This document shows positions 19,151 through 27,954 of a DNA stretch of 64,000 nt, one piece after another. The stretch lies in the NCBI RefSeq assembly GCF_014838715.1, contig NZ_CP061947.1, forward strand, positions 5,322,001 to 5,386,000, given 5' to 3'. The position numbers and the translations under genes are program-made. Each line of letters begins with the position of its first letter. Position 1 is the first letter of the stretch. The DNA is from Algoriphagus sp. Y33. Its GTDB lineage: Bacteria; Bacteroidota; Bacteroidia; Cytophagales; Cyclobacteriaceae. The notes beneath the pieces were generated by a model. That model was given only the letters and a program-made list of their open reading frames with translations, had not been told where the DNA came from and did no database searches.

Positions 19151-20056
19151 ATGAACTTATACTTATCCAGAATTGCCTGTATGTTTCTGCTGGTATTTCA
19201 ATTCTCTTGCCAACAAAAATCCACTAAACAGGAAGATTTGCAGATTGCGCTTTTATCTCAAATAGATTCCATTCAGGGAGATGTGGCAATTGCCTTCTAC
19301 AATCTCTCAGAATCGTCAGATAGTCTGCTGATCAATGCTGAAGAGGAATTTCATGCTGCCAGCACAATGAAAGTCCCGGTGATGATTGAGCTTTTTAAAC
19401 AATACAGAGAAGGAAAACTAAATCTTGAAGATTCTATTTTGTTGAAAAATGAGTTCAAAAGCATAGTTGATGGAAGCCTTTATAGCATGCAGGTTGGTAT
19501 GGATAGCGACAGCGTGATTTATAGTCAGATCGGTACTACCATCGCGCTAAAAGATCTGATGTATAATATGATCACGCTCAGTAGCAACTTGGCTACCAAT
19601 GTGCTGATAGAATTGGTAGGGGCAAAAAACACTACTGCCACTATGCGAAACCTTGGTGCGGACAAAATCGAAGTATTGAGAGGAGTGGAGGACACCAAGG
19701 CATATGAACTTGGCATGAGCAATACGACTACTGCTAAAGATCTGATGCTGGTCATGAAGGCAATTGCCGAAAATACGGCGGGGATCAAGGAGGATTGCGA
19801 CGAGATGGTTGCTATTATGAAGGACCAACAATTCAATACAATAATTCCATTTTTCCTTCCTGAAAGTGTATCTGTAGCGCACAAAACGGGCTCGATTACC
19901 GATGTTCATCATGACGCCGGGATAGTTTATCTACCGGATGGCCGCTCGTATGTGCTTGTGCTGCTTTCCAAGAACCTATCCGACTACGGTACGGCGACGG
20001 AGCAGTTGGCAGGATTGTCCAAGACAATTTATGATTATGTAGTAGGAGAAAAATAA
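19151..20056 (+). CDS. Class A beta-lactamase-like serine hydrolase lipoprotein
   Basis: The 301-residue protein has a lipobox-like LLVFQFSC (Cys20). The active-site S-x-x-K is S71-T-M-K74 (HAASTMKVPVMIEL), and the third box is HKTGSITDVHHDAGIV. The second box reads S-S-N (TLSSNLATNVLIELVG) rather than S-D-N. The omega-loop region (RGVEDTKAYELGMSNTTTA) keeps a Glu but shows no clear N170 equivalent. It may be a weak beta-lactamase or an enzyme with another role in cell-wall or ester hydrolysis. It precedes the TetR-efflux operon on the same strand. Confidence 0.85.
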   Translation: MNLYLSRIACMFLLVFQFSCQQKSTKQEDLQIALLSQIDSIQGDVAIAFYNLSESSDSLLINAEEEFHAASTMKVPVMIELFKQYREGKLNLEDSILLKNEFKSIVDGSLYSMQVGMDSDSVIYSQIGTTIALKDLMYNMITLSSNLATNVLIELVGAKNTTATMRNLGADKIEVLRGVEDTKAYELGMSNTTTAKDLMLVMKAIAENTAGIKEDCDEMVAIMKDQQFNTIIPFFLPESVSVAHKTGSITDVHHDAGIVYLPDGRSYVLVLLSKNLSDYGTATEQLAGLSKTIYDYVVGEK

Positions 20057-20082
20057 TTTGAACACTTTTGAACCTATTTTTT

Positions 20083-20095
20083 CTAACGCTGTTAA
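20083..20095. promoter_or_regulatory. Putative TetR operator, site 1
   Basis: CTAACGCTGTTAA contains the palindrome TAAC-GCT-GTTA, 22 bp before the tetR start. The same element occurs at 20725-20737 and 20859-20871, which supports a real operator. Confidence 0.65.
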
Positions 20096-20116
20096 GTAAT
20101 TTAATTCAGAGAAGTG

Positions 20117-20704
20117 ATGGGAAGTAAGGAACGCATATCGAGACTAAAAGAAGAAACCAGAAGCAACATTCTTCGGGCAGCATTTGAGATTGTCAAAGAA
20201 GAAGGGTGGATAGGACTCAGTATGCGTAAGATTGCGGACAGGATAGAATACACCGCTCCTATTATCTATGAATATTTTACCAATAAGGAGGCAATTTTAA
20301 ATGAACTGGCCCGGATTGGATTTGAGGATTTGGACGAAGTACTGGAAAAGGCCCAAAAAGCCCATACTATTCCTGAGGAGCAATTAGAAGCCATGTGGAT
20401 GGCATTTTGGGAATTTGGACTTCACAATAGAGAAATCTACCAGATTATGTTTGGTGTAGAGATGACCTGTTGTATTGGAATGGTGCCGGAATCCCAGTTG
20501 CCGTCCAAGAGATTTTGTCCCGTTATCTCCAAGCTGCTTTCTGAAAGAGACAGAGATGCCGGGATTTGTAGGCAGAAATACTTCAGTTTCTTTTCGGTGA
20601 TTCACGGACTGCTATCGATCAACTTGGTAGGAAAGGGCCTTACTGAAGAAATGAATAATCAGATCTTAAAAGATGCTATTGTAGGAATAATTAAAACAGT
20701 ATAA
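20117..20704 (+). CDS. TetR/AcrR-family repressor, probable regulator of the RND pump
   Basis: I prefer the ATG at 20117 to the overlapping GTG at 20114; this gives 195 residues. The N-terminal HTH of the family is visible at about 10-55 (ILRAAFEIVKEEGWIGLSMR, KIADRIEYTAPIIYEYFTNK). A WHG-type C-terminal ligand domain follows, with LEAMWMAFWEFGLHNREIYQ. It lies directly before the three pump genes. Near-identical palindromes before and after it suggest that it represses both itself and the pump. The inducer is unknown. Confidence 0.93.
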   Translation: MGSKERISRLKEETRSNILRAAFEIVKEEGWIGLSMRKIADRIEYTAPIIYEYFTNKEAILNELARIGFEDLDEVLEKAQKAHTIPEEQLEAMWMAFWEFGLHNREIYQIMFGVEMTCCIGMVPESQLPSKRFCPVISKLLSERDRDAGICRQKYFSFFSVIHGLLSINLVGKGLTEEMNNQILKDAIVGIIKTV

Positions 20705-20724
20705 AAAAATTTTTATCCAAATAT

Positions 20725-20737
20725 CTAACGCTGTTAG
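20725..20737. promoter_or_regulatory. Putative TetR operator, site 2
   Basis: CTAAC-GCT-GTTAG is a perfect 5-bp inverted repeat. It lies 21 bp after the tetR stop and 223 bp before the chosen adaptor start. Confidence 0.65.
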
Positions 20738-20858
20738 TTTTCTTAATTGCCTTAGAATATTGGGAATAACAAACTTTATTCTTCAACAAATCCAGGATTG
20801 ATTTGATCAATCAAATCACCGGATTGTGATAAAAATGATTCAACCCTAAACCTTTTAC

Positions 20859-20871
20859 TTAACGATGTTAA
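20859..20871. promoter_or_regulatory. Putative TetR operator, site 3
   Basis: TTAAC-GAT-GTTAA is a perfect 5-bp inverted repeat and keeps the TAACG.TGTTA core. It is about 90 bp upstream of the adaptor start at 20961, a usual operator position. Confidence 0.65.
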
Positions 20872-20960
20872 ATAAGCTTACTATGTTATTTTATCCCATG
20901 TATATACTACGCAAATCAAATTACCCCAATGATTACCAGTACTTTAAAATCACTAAACCA

Positions 20961-22076
20961 ATGAAAAATTTTATCTTAAGCCTAGGTGCTCTTGTACTGC
21001 TGAATGCATGCAGTCCAGCACATTCCACTGATCAGGCAGCCACTGCTCCACCACAATTGCCTGTATATTTTATTCAAGAATCGAGCGCTGAGACTTCCTT
21101 GGAATATCCGGCCACAGTGGAAGGAACCGTGGATATTGAACTACGCCCGCAGGTAAGCGGAACACTTGAGCGGATCATGGTGGACGAGGGAGAATATGTG
21201 GAAAAGGGAAAACCCGTGTTTGCGATCAATGACCTGCCTTTTCGGGAAGCACTTAATCACGCCATTGCCAATCTCCACGCTGCAGAAGCTGCAGTGGTGC
21301 AAAGCGAGCTTGAAGTGGCGAAGTATACACCTTTGGTGGAGAAAAAGGTAGTTTCCGAATTTCAACTGAAAACCCTGGAAGCAAGCCGGCAACTTGCACT
21401 TTCCAATCTTGAACAGGCAAAAGCACAGGTAGAGTCCGCCAAAATCAATTTGAGCTATACGAAAATTCAGGCTCCGGTAAGCGGCTATATAGGCAGGTTG
21501 CCCAAGAAACAGGGCACGCTTGTCGGTCCGTCAGATCCTAGTCCGTTGACTACATTGTCTGATGTGCATGAAGTGCATGTGTATTTTGCTTTGGGGGAGA
21601 CAGATTTTATACGATTTACAGACCGGTATGAAGGAGAGACTTTGACGGAGAAAATCAAAAATCTTCCTCCTGTCACATTGGTACTCGCCGATCACAGCAA
21701 GTACTCGGAACCGGGAAGAGTGGATGTCGTAGACGGACAGTTTAATAAAAATACGGGTACAATCACCTTCAGAGCCACTTTTCCAAATGAGCGTGGCTTA
21801 CTCCGATCCGGTAATACGGGTAGGATTGTGATCACCCATCCCCATATGAAGGCTATTCTGGTTCCCCAGCAATCGACCTTTGAAATTCAGGACAAAGTCT
21901 TTGTGGTAGCTGTAGATGACAAAAATCAAGTTGTCCGGAAACCAATTCAAGTAAGTGGGACCTCCGGAGATAATTATTTGGTGTCGGGCGGACTGAAAGC
22001 AGGTGACAGAATTGTACACAAAGGATTTGAAACGCTTCAGGATGGGGCAATCATCGCTCCGAGTCCTCAGAAATAA
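20961..22076 (+). CDS. RND efflux periplasmic adaptor (membrane-fusion) lipoprotein
   Basis: The ATG at 20961 starts a lipoprotein signal (MKNFILSLGALVLLNAC), so I chose it over the open frame from 20865, which begins inside operator site 3. The result is 371 residues. AcrA/MexA-like features are VEGTVDIELRPQVSGTLERI with the lipoyl half-motif, a coiled-coil hairpin rich in Ala/Glu (about 95-160), YTKIQAPVSGYIGRLPKKQG, and the membrane-proximal end VVRKPIQVSGTSGDNYLVSG. It bridges the inner-membrane pump and the outer-membrane channel encoded next. Confidence 0.95.
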   Translation: MKNFILSLGALVLLNACSPAHSTDQAATAPPQLPVYFIQESSAETSLEYPATVEGTVDIELRPQVSGTLERIMVDEGEYVEKGKPVFAINDLPFREALNHAIANLHAAEAAVVQSELEVAKYTPLVEKKVVSEFQLKTLEASRQLALSNLEQAKAQVESAKINLSYTKIQAPVSGYIGRLPKKQGTLVGPSDPSPLTTLSDVHEVHVYFALGETDFIRFTDRYEGETLTEKIKNLPPVTLVLADHSKYSEPGRVDVVDGQFNKNTGTITFRATFPNERGLLRSGNTGRIVITHPHMKAILVPQQSTFEIQDKVFVVAVDDKNQVVRKPIQVSGTSGDNYLVSGGLKAGDRIVHKGFETLQDGAIIAPSPQK

Positions 22077-22108
22077 ATCCTGCCAATCCTTAAAAATAAA
22101 CTAAACTG

Positions 22109-25100
22109 ATGTTTCAAAAATTTATAGACAGGCCGGTATTGGCTTCTGTCATATCAATCCTATTGGTTATTCTCGGGGTTCTGGGGGTGTTCAAATTGCC
22201 CCTTCAGCAGTTCCCCGATATTGCCCCGCCTGCAGTGCAGGTAGTGGCCCTGTATCCGGGTGCCAACGCAGAAACACTGCTGAGGTCGGTAGCTCCTTCG
22301 CTCGAGGAATCCATCAACGGCGTGGAAGGAATGAGCCATATAAGTTCCACGGCCAGCAATGATGGTTCACTGGTCATCAAAGTGTACTTCGAGCTGGGTA
22401 CCGATCCTGACCAAGCTGCGGTGAACGTTCAAAACCGTGTGTCCCAAGCCACCAGCCAGCTGCCTGCCGAGGTGGTGCAGGCGGGAATCACCACATCCAA
22501 GCAACAGAACAGTTTGCTGATGGTAGTATCCATGTTTTCCACGGATCCTGAAGCTTATGACCAGACTTTTCTGGCCAATTATGCACAGATCAATATTATT
22601 CCTGAGATCAAGAGGATCAAAGGAGTGGGTCAATCGATGATCTTCGGAGGCAATAAGGATTACTCCATGAGGGTATGGCTGAATCCCAGCCAGATGGCTG
22701 CCTATAATCTTACTCCGGCAGAGGTGACCGCCGCCATACAGGATAAAAGTCTCGAAGCCGCTCCGGGTAAACTGGGAGAAAGCAGTGAAGTGGCTTTTGA
22801 GTATGTGGTGAAGTACAAAGGGAAATTGAATAAACCCGAAGACTATGACAATATCGTGGTCAGAGCCAATCCGGACGGAACAGTTCTTAGACTAAAGGAT
22901 GTCGCCAGAATAGAATTTGGAGCTTATTCCTATACCAACTTTACCAGGGTAGATGAAAAGCAGGGAGTAAATATAGCTACATTCCAGATTGCGGGATCCA
23001 ACTCAAGTGAAATCCAGATCGCTATCGGTGAGCTGATGAAGAAGGCTGAAAAGGATTTTCCGGAAGGAGTAGGTTATCTGATTCTTTATAATACCAAAGA
23101 TTCTCTTGACCAGTCTATTTCGCAGGTGGTTACTACACTGATAGAGGCATTTGTATTGGTTTTTCTGGTAGTCTTTATATTCCTTCAGGATTTTCGTTCC
23201 ACCTTGATTCCGGCCATTGCAGTACCGGTGGCGATCTTGGGTACCTTCTTCTTTATGTTGCTTTTTGGTTTCTCCATCAACTTGCTCACGCTGTTCGCAT
23301 TGGTGTTGGCGATTGGGATAGTAGTGGATGATGCCATTGTGGTCGTAGAGGCGGTTCATTCCAAAATGGAACTCGAACATCTTTCTCCGAAAGCGGCTAC
23401 GAGAAGTGCTATGGGTGAGATCACGGGTGCGATTATCTCTATTACTTTGGTAATGGCTTCGGTATTTCTTCCCGTAGGCTTTATGGAAGGCTCTACGGGG
23501 GTATTTTATCAGCAGTTTGCTTTTACCCTCGCGATAGCCATTATTATTTCAGCGATAAATGCACTTACGCTGAGCCCCGCTTTGGCCGCTTTGTTTCTTA
23601 AGGATAAGCATCATGGGGGCACAGGGAGCAAAAAACTAACCTTTAGTGAGAAGTTTTTCATCGGGTTCAATTCCGGTTTTGAAAAACTCACCAATAATTA
23701 CGTAGGTGGGATCCGAATGCTAATCCGTCGCAGATGGGTAGGTGTGACAGCACTGGCTCTCGTGATAGTGACTACCGTGGTACTGATCAGAATAACTCCA
23801 TCAGGTTTTATACCTTCAGAAGATCAGGGTTTTATAGCGGTATCTCTTGATCTGCCTGCCGGTGCATCACTGGAGCGTACTACTGAAGTGATGAAAGAAG
23901 CGGAAATTGCACTCAGAGATATGGATTTTCATTCCTCGCTGAATGTGATGTCCGGGTTTAATATTCTTACGGAAGCCGCGAGCCCATCTGCCGGTGTTTT
24001 GTTTATCCTGCTCAAACCAGTCAAAGAACGGGGAGAAGTGAGTGACATCAACGAGATCATGGCGTTGGTAAATCAAGAATTCTCCAAAATCAAAGGAGCA
24101 AATTTCTTCGTGTTTACATTTCCAACAGTCCCGGGATTTAGCAATGTGGACGGACTTGAACTTGTACTTCAGGACAGGTCGGGAGGGGCACTGCAGAAAT
24201 TCAGCGGTGTGAGTTCCGATTTCATGGGAAAACTTATGGGTAGAGAGGAAATCGGTTTTGCTTTTTCTTCCTTCAAGTCTGACTATCCCCAGTACAATCT
24301 TGAGGTGGATGAGGTGAAAGCCGCTCAGCTTCAGGTGAGTGTTCGGGAAGTTCTCCAGACGCTTCAGGCTTATTTTGGAAGCATGCAGGCATCGGATTTC
24401 AATCGATTTGGTAAATATTACCGGGTGATGATCCAGGCCGAAAAGTCAGATCGGGTGGATGAATCTTCATTGGATGGGATCTTTGTCAAAAACAGTTTGG
24501 GAGAAAAGGTGCCGGTGAACACACTGGCCAGACTTGAGCGGGTCTACGGGCCGGAAACGGTTTCCAGATACAACCTTTTTAACTCTATTGGAATCAATGC
24601 CGTTGCCGCACCGGGCTTCAGTTCGGGGGATGCATTGCTTGCGATTCAGGAAGTAGCCAAAGAGGAACTTCCGAATGGTTACGCACTGGAATTTACGGGC
24701 ATGACCAAGGAGGAAATGGGCTCCGGCGGGCAATCGCTGATCATCTTTATTCTCTCTCTTCTGTTTATTTACTTCTTGCTTTCTGCCCAATACGAAAGCT
24801 ACATCCTTCCACTGGCTGTCATATTTTCGATACCGACCGGCGTTCTTGGGGTGTTCGTGGCAATAGGGTTGACAGGAATAGAGAATAATATCTACGTACA
24901 GGTGGCATTGGTGATGTTGATTGGTCTGTTGGCGAAAAACGCCATTCTGATCGTAGAGTTTGCAGTGCAGCGCCGAAGGGCGGGGAGAAGCTTAATGGAT
25001 GCAGCTCTGGAAGGAGCCCGACTTCGCCTACGTCCTATTTTGATGACTTCACTGGCTTTTATTGCCGGACTTATCCCGATGATGTTTGCGAAGGGACCTT

Positions 25101-25276
25101 CCGCTCTGGGTAACCATTCCATAAGTATCGCAGCGGCAGGAGGGATGCTGTCAGGAGTGATTTTGGGGCTTATAATCATTCCACTGCTGTTCGTCATTTT
25201 CCAACATATACATGAGCGTATCAGCAGTCCACCTGAACTGCAGCCTGAGGAATCAAAAGAACTTGTAACTCATTAA
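22109..25276 (+). CDS. RND multidrug efflux permease (HAE1 / AcrB-like)
   Basis: At 1055 residues it has the full RND length. The start FQKFIDRPVLASVISILLVI is typical. Two large periplasmic loops follow transmembrane helices 1 and 7. Helix 4 carries the proton-relay pair in LALVLAIGIVVDDAIVVVEAVH. The second half keeps ILIVEFAVQRRRAG and LRLRPILMTSLAFIAGLIPM. Drug proton antiport is the expected role. It starts 32 bp after the adaptor gene. The whole unit lies in one operon with the adaptor and outer-membrane factor. Confidence 0.97.
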   Translation: MFQKFIDRPVLASVISILLVILGVLGVFKLPLQQFPDIAPPAVQVVALYPGANAETLLRSVAPSLEESINGVEGMSHISSTASNDGSLVIKVYFELGTDPDQAAVNVQNRVSQATSQLPAEVVQAGITTSKQQNSLLMVVSMFSTDPEAYDQTFLANYAQINIIPEIKRIKGVGQSMIFGGNKDYSMRVWLNPSQMAAYNLTPAEVTAAIQDKSLEAAPGKLGESSEVAFEYVVKYKGKLNKPEDYDNIVVRANPDGTVLRLKDVARIEFGAYSYTNFTRVDEKQGVNIATFQIAGSNSSEIQIAIGELMKKAEKDFPEGVGYLILYNTKDSLDQSISQVVTTLIEAFVLVFLVVFIFLQDFRSTLIPAIAVPVAILGTFFFMLLFGFSINLLTLFALVLAIGIVVDDAIVVVEAVHSKMELEHLSPKAATRSAMGEITGAIISITLVMASVFLPVGFMEGSTGVFYQQFAFTLAIAIIISAINALTLSPALAALFLKDKHHGGTGSKKLTFSEKFFIGFNSGFEKLTNNYVGGIRMLIRRRWVGVTALALVIVTTVVLIRITPSGFIPSEDQGFIAVSLDLPAGASLERTTEVMKEAEIALRDMDFHSSLNVMSGFNILTEAASPSAGVLFILLKPVKERGEVSDINEIMALVNQEFSKIKGANFFVFTFPTVPGFSNVDGLELVLQDRSGGALQKFSGVSSDFMGKLMGREEIGFAFSSFKSDYPQYNLEVDEVKAAQLQVSVREVLQTLQAYFGSMQASDFNRFGKYYRVMIQAEKSDRVDESSLDGIFVKNSLGEKVPVNTLARLERVYGPETVSRYNLFNSIGINAVAAPGFSSGDALLAIQEVAKEELPNGYALEFTGMTKEEMGSGGQSLIIFILSLLFIYFLLSAQYESYILPLAVIFSIPTGVLGVFVAIGLTGIENNIYVQVALVMLIGLLAKNAILIVEFAVQRRRAGRSLMDAALEGARLRLRPILMTSLAFIAGLIPMMFAKGPSALGNHSISIAAAGGMLSGVILGLIIIPLLFVIFQHIHERISSPPELQPEESKELVTH

Positions 25277-25285
25277 TCTGATAAA

Positions 25286-25377
25286 ATGAAATCGAGCATG
25301 ATCCCGTACGTACGGGAACACACACTGTGGGATGATTGTAAAACCTGCGACCTGCCTGCCGCAGGCAGGGATTCCAT
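25286..25377. repeat. Dispersed repeat inside the efflux operon, with two nested palindromes
   Basis: It starts ATGAAATCGAGCAT and ends GATTCCAT; the same ends frame a 63-bp copy at 61888-61950. Inside are a perfect 16-bp palindrome TCCCGTACGTACGGGA (25302-25317) and CCTGCCTGC-C-GCAGGCAGG (25351-25369, 9-bp arms). It separates the permease from the outer-membrane factor and could fold in the mRNA. Confidence 0.6.
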
Positions 25378-25406
25378 GTGGCCATTGTAAAACAAATTAT
25401 AAAAAC

Positions 25407-26813
25407 ATGAAATCTTTAATTTATAAAATAGCGATAATCCTGTCTATAGGATGGCTGGCTGCATGCAAGGCATCTGAAGACATAGGTACTCCTGTGGATG
25501 TTTTTCCGGAAACATTCAGGGGCAATGAGGCGTCGGTAGATTCTACCGATGCCACAATTCTCTGGAATGAGTTTTTTATTGACCCAAATCTCGTTTCATT
25601 AATCGAACGGGGACTGGAAAGAAACAATAATCTGTTGATCGCCAGAAAGAATATCGAAGTCGCCCAGTTGAATTTTAAGCGGGCCAAATGGGGCAATGTC
25701 CCTGAATTTGATCTCTTGGTGACGGCTAATTCCTCCCGTTTTTCAGACAACTCCCTGAATGGAATCAGTACGGATTTATTTCTGGAGCGGAAAAGTCTGG
25801 AAGATTACCAGCTTCAGGGCTTGCTGAGCTGGGAAGCTGATATCTGGGGTAAAATACGCCGGCAAACCCAGACCGCTCTTGCCGAATACCTTCAGACCGG
25901 TGAGGCTGCCAAGGCTTTGCAGACAGGGGTGGTAGCTTCCATAGCCAAAAGCTACTATAATCTGCTGAAACTAGATGCGCAGCTGGAAGTGGCAGAGCAA
26001 AATCTAGAACTCAGCAAGCGGACAAAGGAGATCATTGATCTGCAGTTTGCCTCGGCATTGGTTACTACGCTGGCAAAGGACCAGGCTACTGCGCAGCTGA
26101 AGCAGGCAGAGCAGTTGATTCCTTATCTGGAAGGGGAAATAGCGGTAGAGGAAAACACACTTAGTGTATTGACGGGAGTCGCTCCTAACTCAATCGCACG
26201 GGGTGTGTTTCAGGAAAATCTGGCAAGTGTGATCGGGACAGGTGTTCCTGCCGATCTCCTGAGTGAGCGCCCGGATGTAAAGGCAGCCGAACTGGGGCTC
26301 CAAGCGGCCAATGGAAAAGTGGGAGTTGCCAAAGCGATGATGTATCCCTCTCTTCGAATCACTGCTTCCACTGGACTCAATGCTTTTGAAGCCGCTAATT
26401 GGTTTAACTTTCCCGGATCGGTATTTGGCGTAGTGGGTGGAAGCCTTGCCCAGCCTGTGTTGAACAGGAGAAGGCTGAAAACCAATCTCCAAACGGAACA
26501 AATCCAACGGGAGCAGCAAATTTACACTTTTCAGGAAACTGTGCTGACTGCCATAAAGGAAGTGTCTGATGCGATGGTGAGGATAGAAAAGACGGCTGAG
26601 CGGCAGGATGTGGCTTCTTCACGTGTGGAGGCACTAGAGAATGCCGTGGGTAATGCAGATCTCTTGTTTGAAAATGGCGTGGCCAATTACCTGGAGGTTA
26701 TTACCGCACAGGGTAATCTGCTCCAAAGCCAATTGGATCTGGTGGAAATAAGAAGTGCCAAGCTTTACGCTTCCATTGATCTTTACCGGGCTTTGGGTGG
26801 AGGCTGGCACTGA
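25407..26813 (+). CDS. Outer-membrane efflux lipoprotein (OprM/NodT-type, TolC family)
   Basis: The start at 25407 gives a lipoprotein signal (MKSLIYKIAIILSIGWLAAC), while the longer open frame from 25332 begins in the repeat. The product has 468 residues with two OEP repeats: LVSLIERGLERNNNLLIARK with the coiled coil to about 270, and LLSERPDVKAAELGLQAANG with the second coil to the end. GSLAQPVLNRRRLKTNL is a family hallmark. It completes the tripartite pump. A strong terminator follows. Confidence 0.95.
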   Translation: MKSLIYKIAIILSIGWLAACKASEDIGTPVDVFPETFRGNEASVDSTDATILWNEFFIDPNLVSLIERGLERNNNLLIARKNIEVAQLNFKRAKWGNVPEFDLLVTANSSRFSDNSLNGISTDLFLERKSLEDYQLQGLLSWEADIWGKIRRQTQTALAEYLQTGEAAKALQTGVVASIAKSYYNLLKLDAQLEVAEQNLELSKRTKEIIDLQFASALVTTLAKDQATAQLKQAEQLIPYLEGEIAVEENTLSVLTGVAPNSIARGVFQENLASVIGTGVPADLLSERPDVKAAELGLQAANGKVGVAKAMMYPSLRITASTGLNAFEAANWFNFPGSVFGVVGGSLAQPVLNRRRLKTNLQTEQIQREQQIYTFQETVLTAIKEVSDAMVRIEKTAERQDVASSRVEALENAVGNADLLFENGVANYLEVITAQGNLLQSQLDLVEIRSAKLYASIDLYRALGGGWH

Positions 26814-26836
26814 TCATAGGAGCTTAGTATTATGTT

Positions 26837-26886
26837 AAAACCCGGGCGGCTTGGTGGAGAAAGCCATTCCAACCGGGTTTTTCTTT
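26837..26886 (+). terminator. Intrinsic terminator of the efflux operon
   Basis: AAAACCCGG (26837-26845) pairs with CCGGGTTTT (26873-26881), with an inner GGCTT/AAGCC stem. The hairpin is followed by TTCTTT. Confidence 0.85.
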
Positions 26887-26943
26887 GAAAAGCTCAGATG
26901 GTGATCCAGCGTGGGAGACCATTGATATTATAGTTATAGGGCT

Positions 26944-27852
26944 TTATCTTTCTGGGTAGTCGGTTTTTTTCAATTTGGCCATTGCTCTGACGGGAAATGT
27001 ACCCGCCCCCTTGAATTTTGGAGGAATGGCACTGAAGGTAAACCCATCGTCTGGCAGGAGGTTTAAGTTGCACAGATGCTCCACGATCAGAATTTCAGAG
27101 CCCAAAAGAATAGAGTGAACGGGTCTGGTTTTTCCCGTTGTGCAGTCGATGTTGTGGGAATCAATGCCCACCAATTTGACTGAGCAATCATTTAAATACT
27201 GGGCTGCACCCTCCGTGAGGTAAGGGTGATTTTCATAGTACTTTTCCGTATTCCAGTGGGCATCCCATCCGGTGTGGATCAATACTGCCCGATTTCGGAT
27301 TTCAAAGTTTTCCAGATGCTCCTCAGTTATTTCTAAGGTTTGCGCGTGCGGTATCCGGATCACCACGGCCTCTAGGTCAGTAAAAGCTTCCAGTCCTACT
27401 TCCGAAAGGTCTTTTCCATTTTCATAGCGATGAAAAGGACAGTCTATATAGGTGCCGGTGTTGGTTACCATTTCTATTTTTCCGATTTGAAATTCCGTTC
27501 CTTCAGCATAGTACTGTTTAGAATCTGTTCTACTCAGATAATCACAGATGATAGGAGCAGGAAGTCCTTTGTAGGTAACCAGTCCATTTTCGATAGTATG
27601 GCTCAGATCAACCAGTAGCTCTTTTCCTTTGCTTTGATCGATGGGTTTGCGTTTATGAGGTTCCACCATGATTTCTTTGTTCAGAATGATAGCCCGTCCC
27701 ACCATAAGCAACCTAAGGTCTTTGATGATGTAGTCTGCAAGGTCATTATCCGAAATATCGTCTCCGGCGATATCCAGTCGAAAATCCTCTCCTTTGATGC
27801 TCCCGCCGTTGGTGAAGAAGAGTTCAAAATCGAATTTTACTCTTTTGTCCAT
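26944..27852 (-). CDS. Cyclase-family hydrolase (kynurenine formamidase-like) with N-terminal extension
   Basis: The 302-residue protein carries a cyclase-family domain from about 75 to the end. It shows KELLVDLSHTIENGLVTYKG, then TNTGTYIDCPFHRYENG, the metal-site segment of the family (consensus HxGTHxDxPxH, here with TGTYIDCPFH), and AVLIHTGWDAHW and LVGIDSHNIDCT. The first 70 residues (FDFELFFTNGGSIKGEDFRL and on) are not part of the family core and look like an extra small domain. It should hydrolyse a formamide, lactone or related amide. The pathway cannot be told from context. Confidence 0.85.
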   Translation of the reverse strand: MDKRVKFDFELFFTNGGSIKGEDFRLDIAGDDISDNDLADYIIKDLRLLMVGRAIILNKEIMVEPHKRKPIDQSKGKELLVDLSHTIENGLVTYKGLPAPIICDYLSRTDSKQYYAEGTEFQIGKIEMVTNTGTYIDCPFHRYENGKDLSEVGLEAFTDLEAVVIRIPHAQTLEITEEHLENFEIRNRAVLIHTGWDAHWNTEKYYENHPYLTEGAAQYLNDCSVKLVGIDSHNIDCTTGKTRPVHSILLGSEILIVEHLCNLNLLPDDGFTFSAIPPKFKGAGTFPVRAMAKLKKTDYPER

Positions 27853-27954
27853 TTATGATTTTTTGAAGCATTTCAAATCCCCTTTGCTTAAGTTGCTCAT
27901 AATAAATACTAGCCTTACTTTATACTTTCATTTAAATATAAAATCTTTTGGAAT

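Noticed and set aside
20865..20960. N-terminal extension of the efflux adaptor
   Set aside because: The first ATG lies in operator site 3, and a proper lipoprotein signal starts at 20961.
25277..25406. Complete insertion sequence in the efflux operon
   Set aside because: The palindromic gap is only 130 bp and encodes no transposase.
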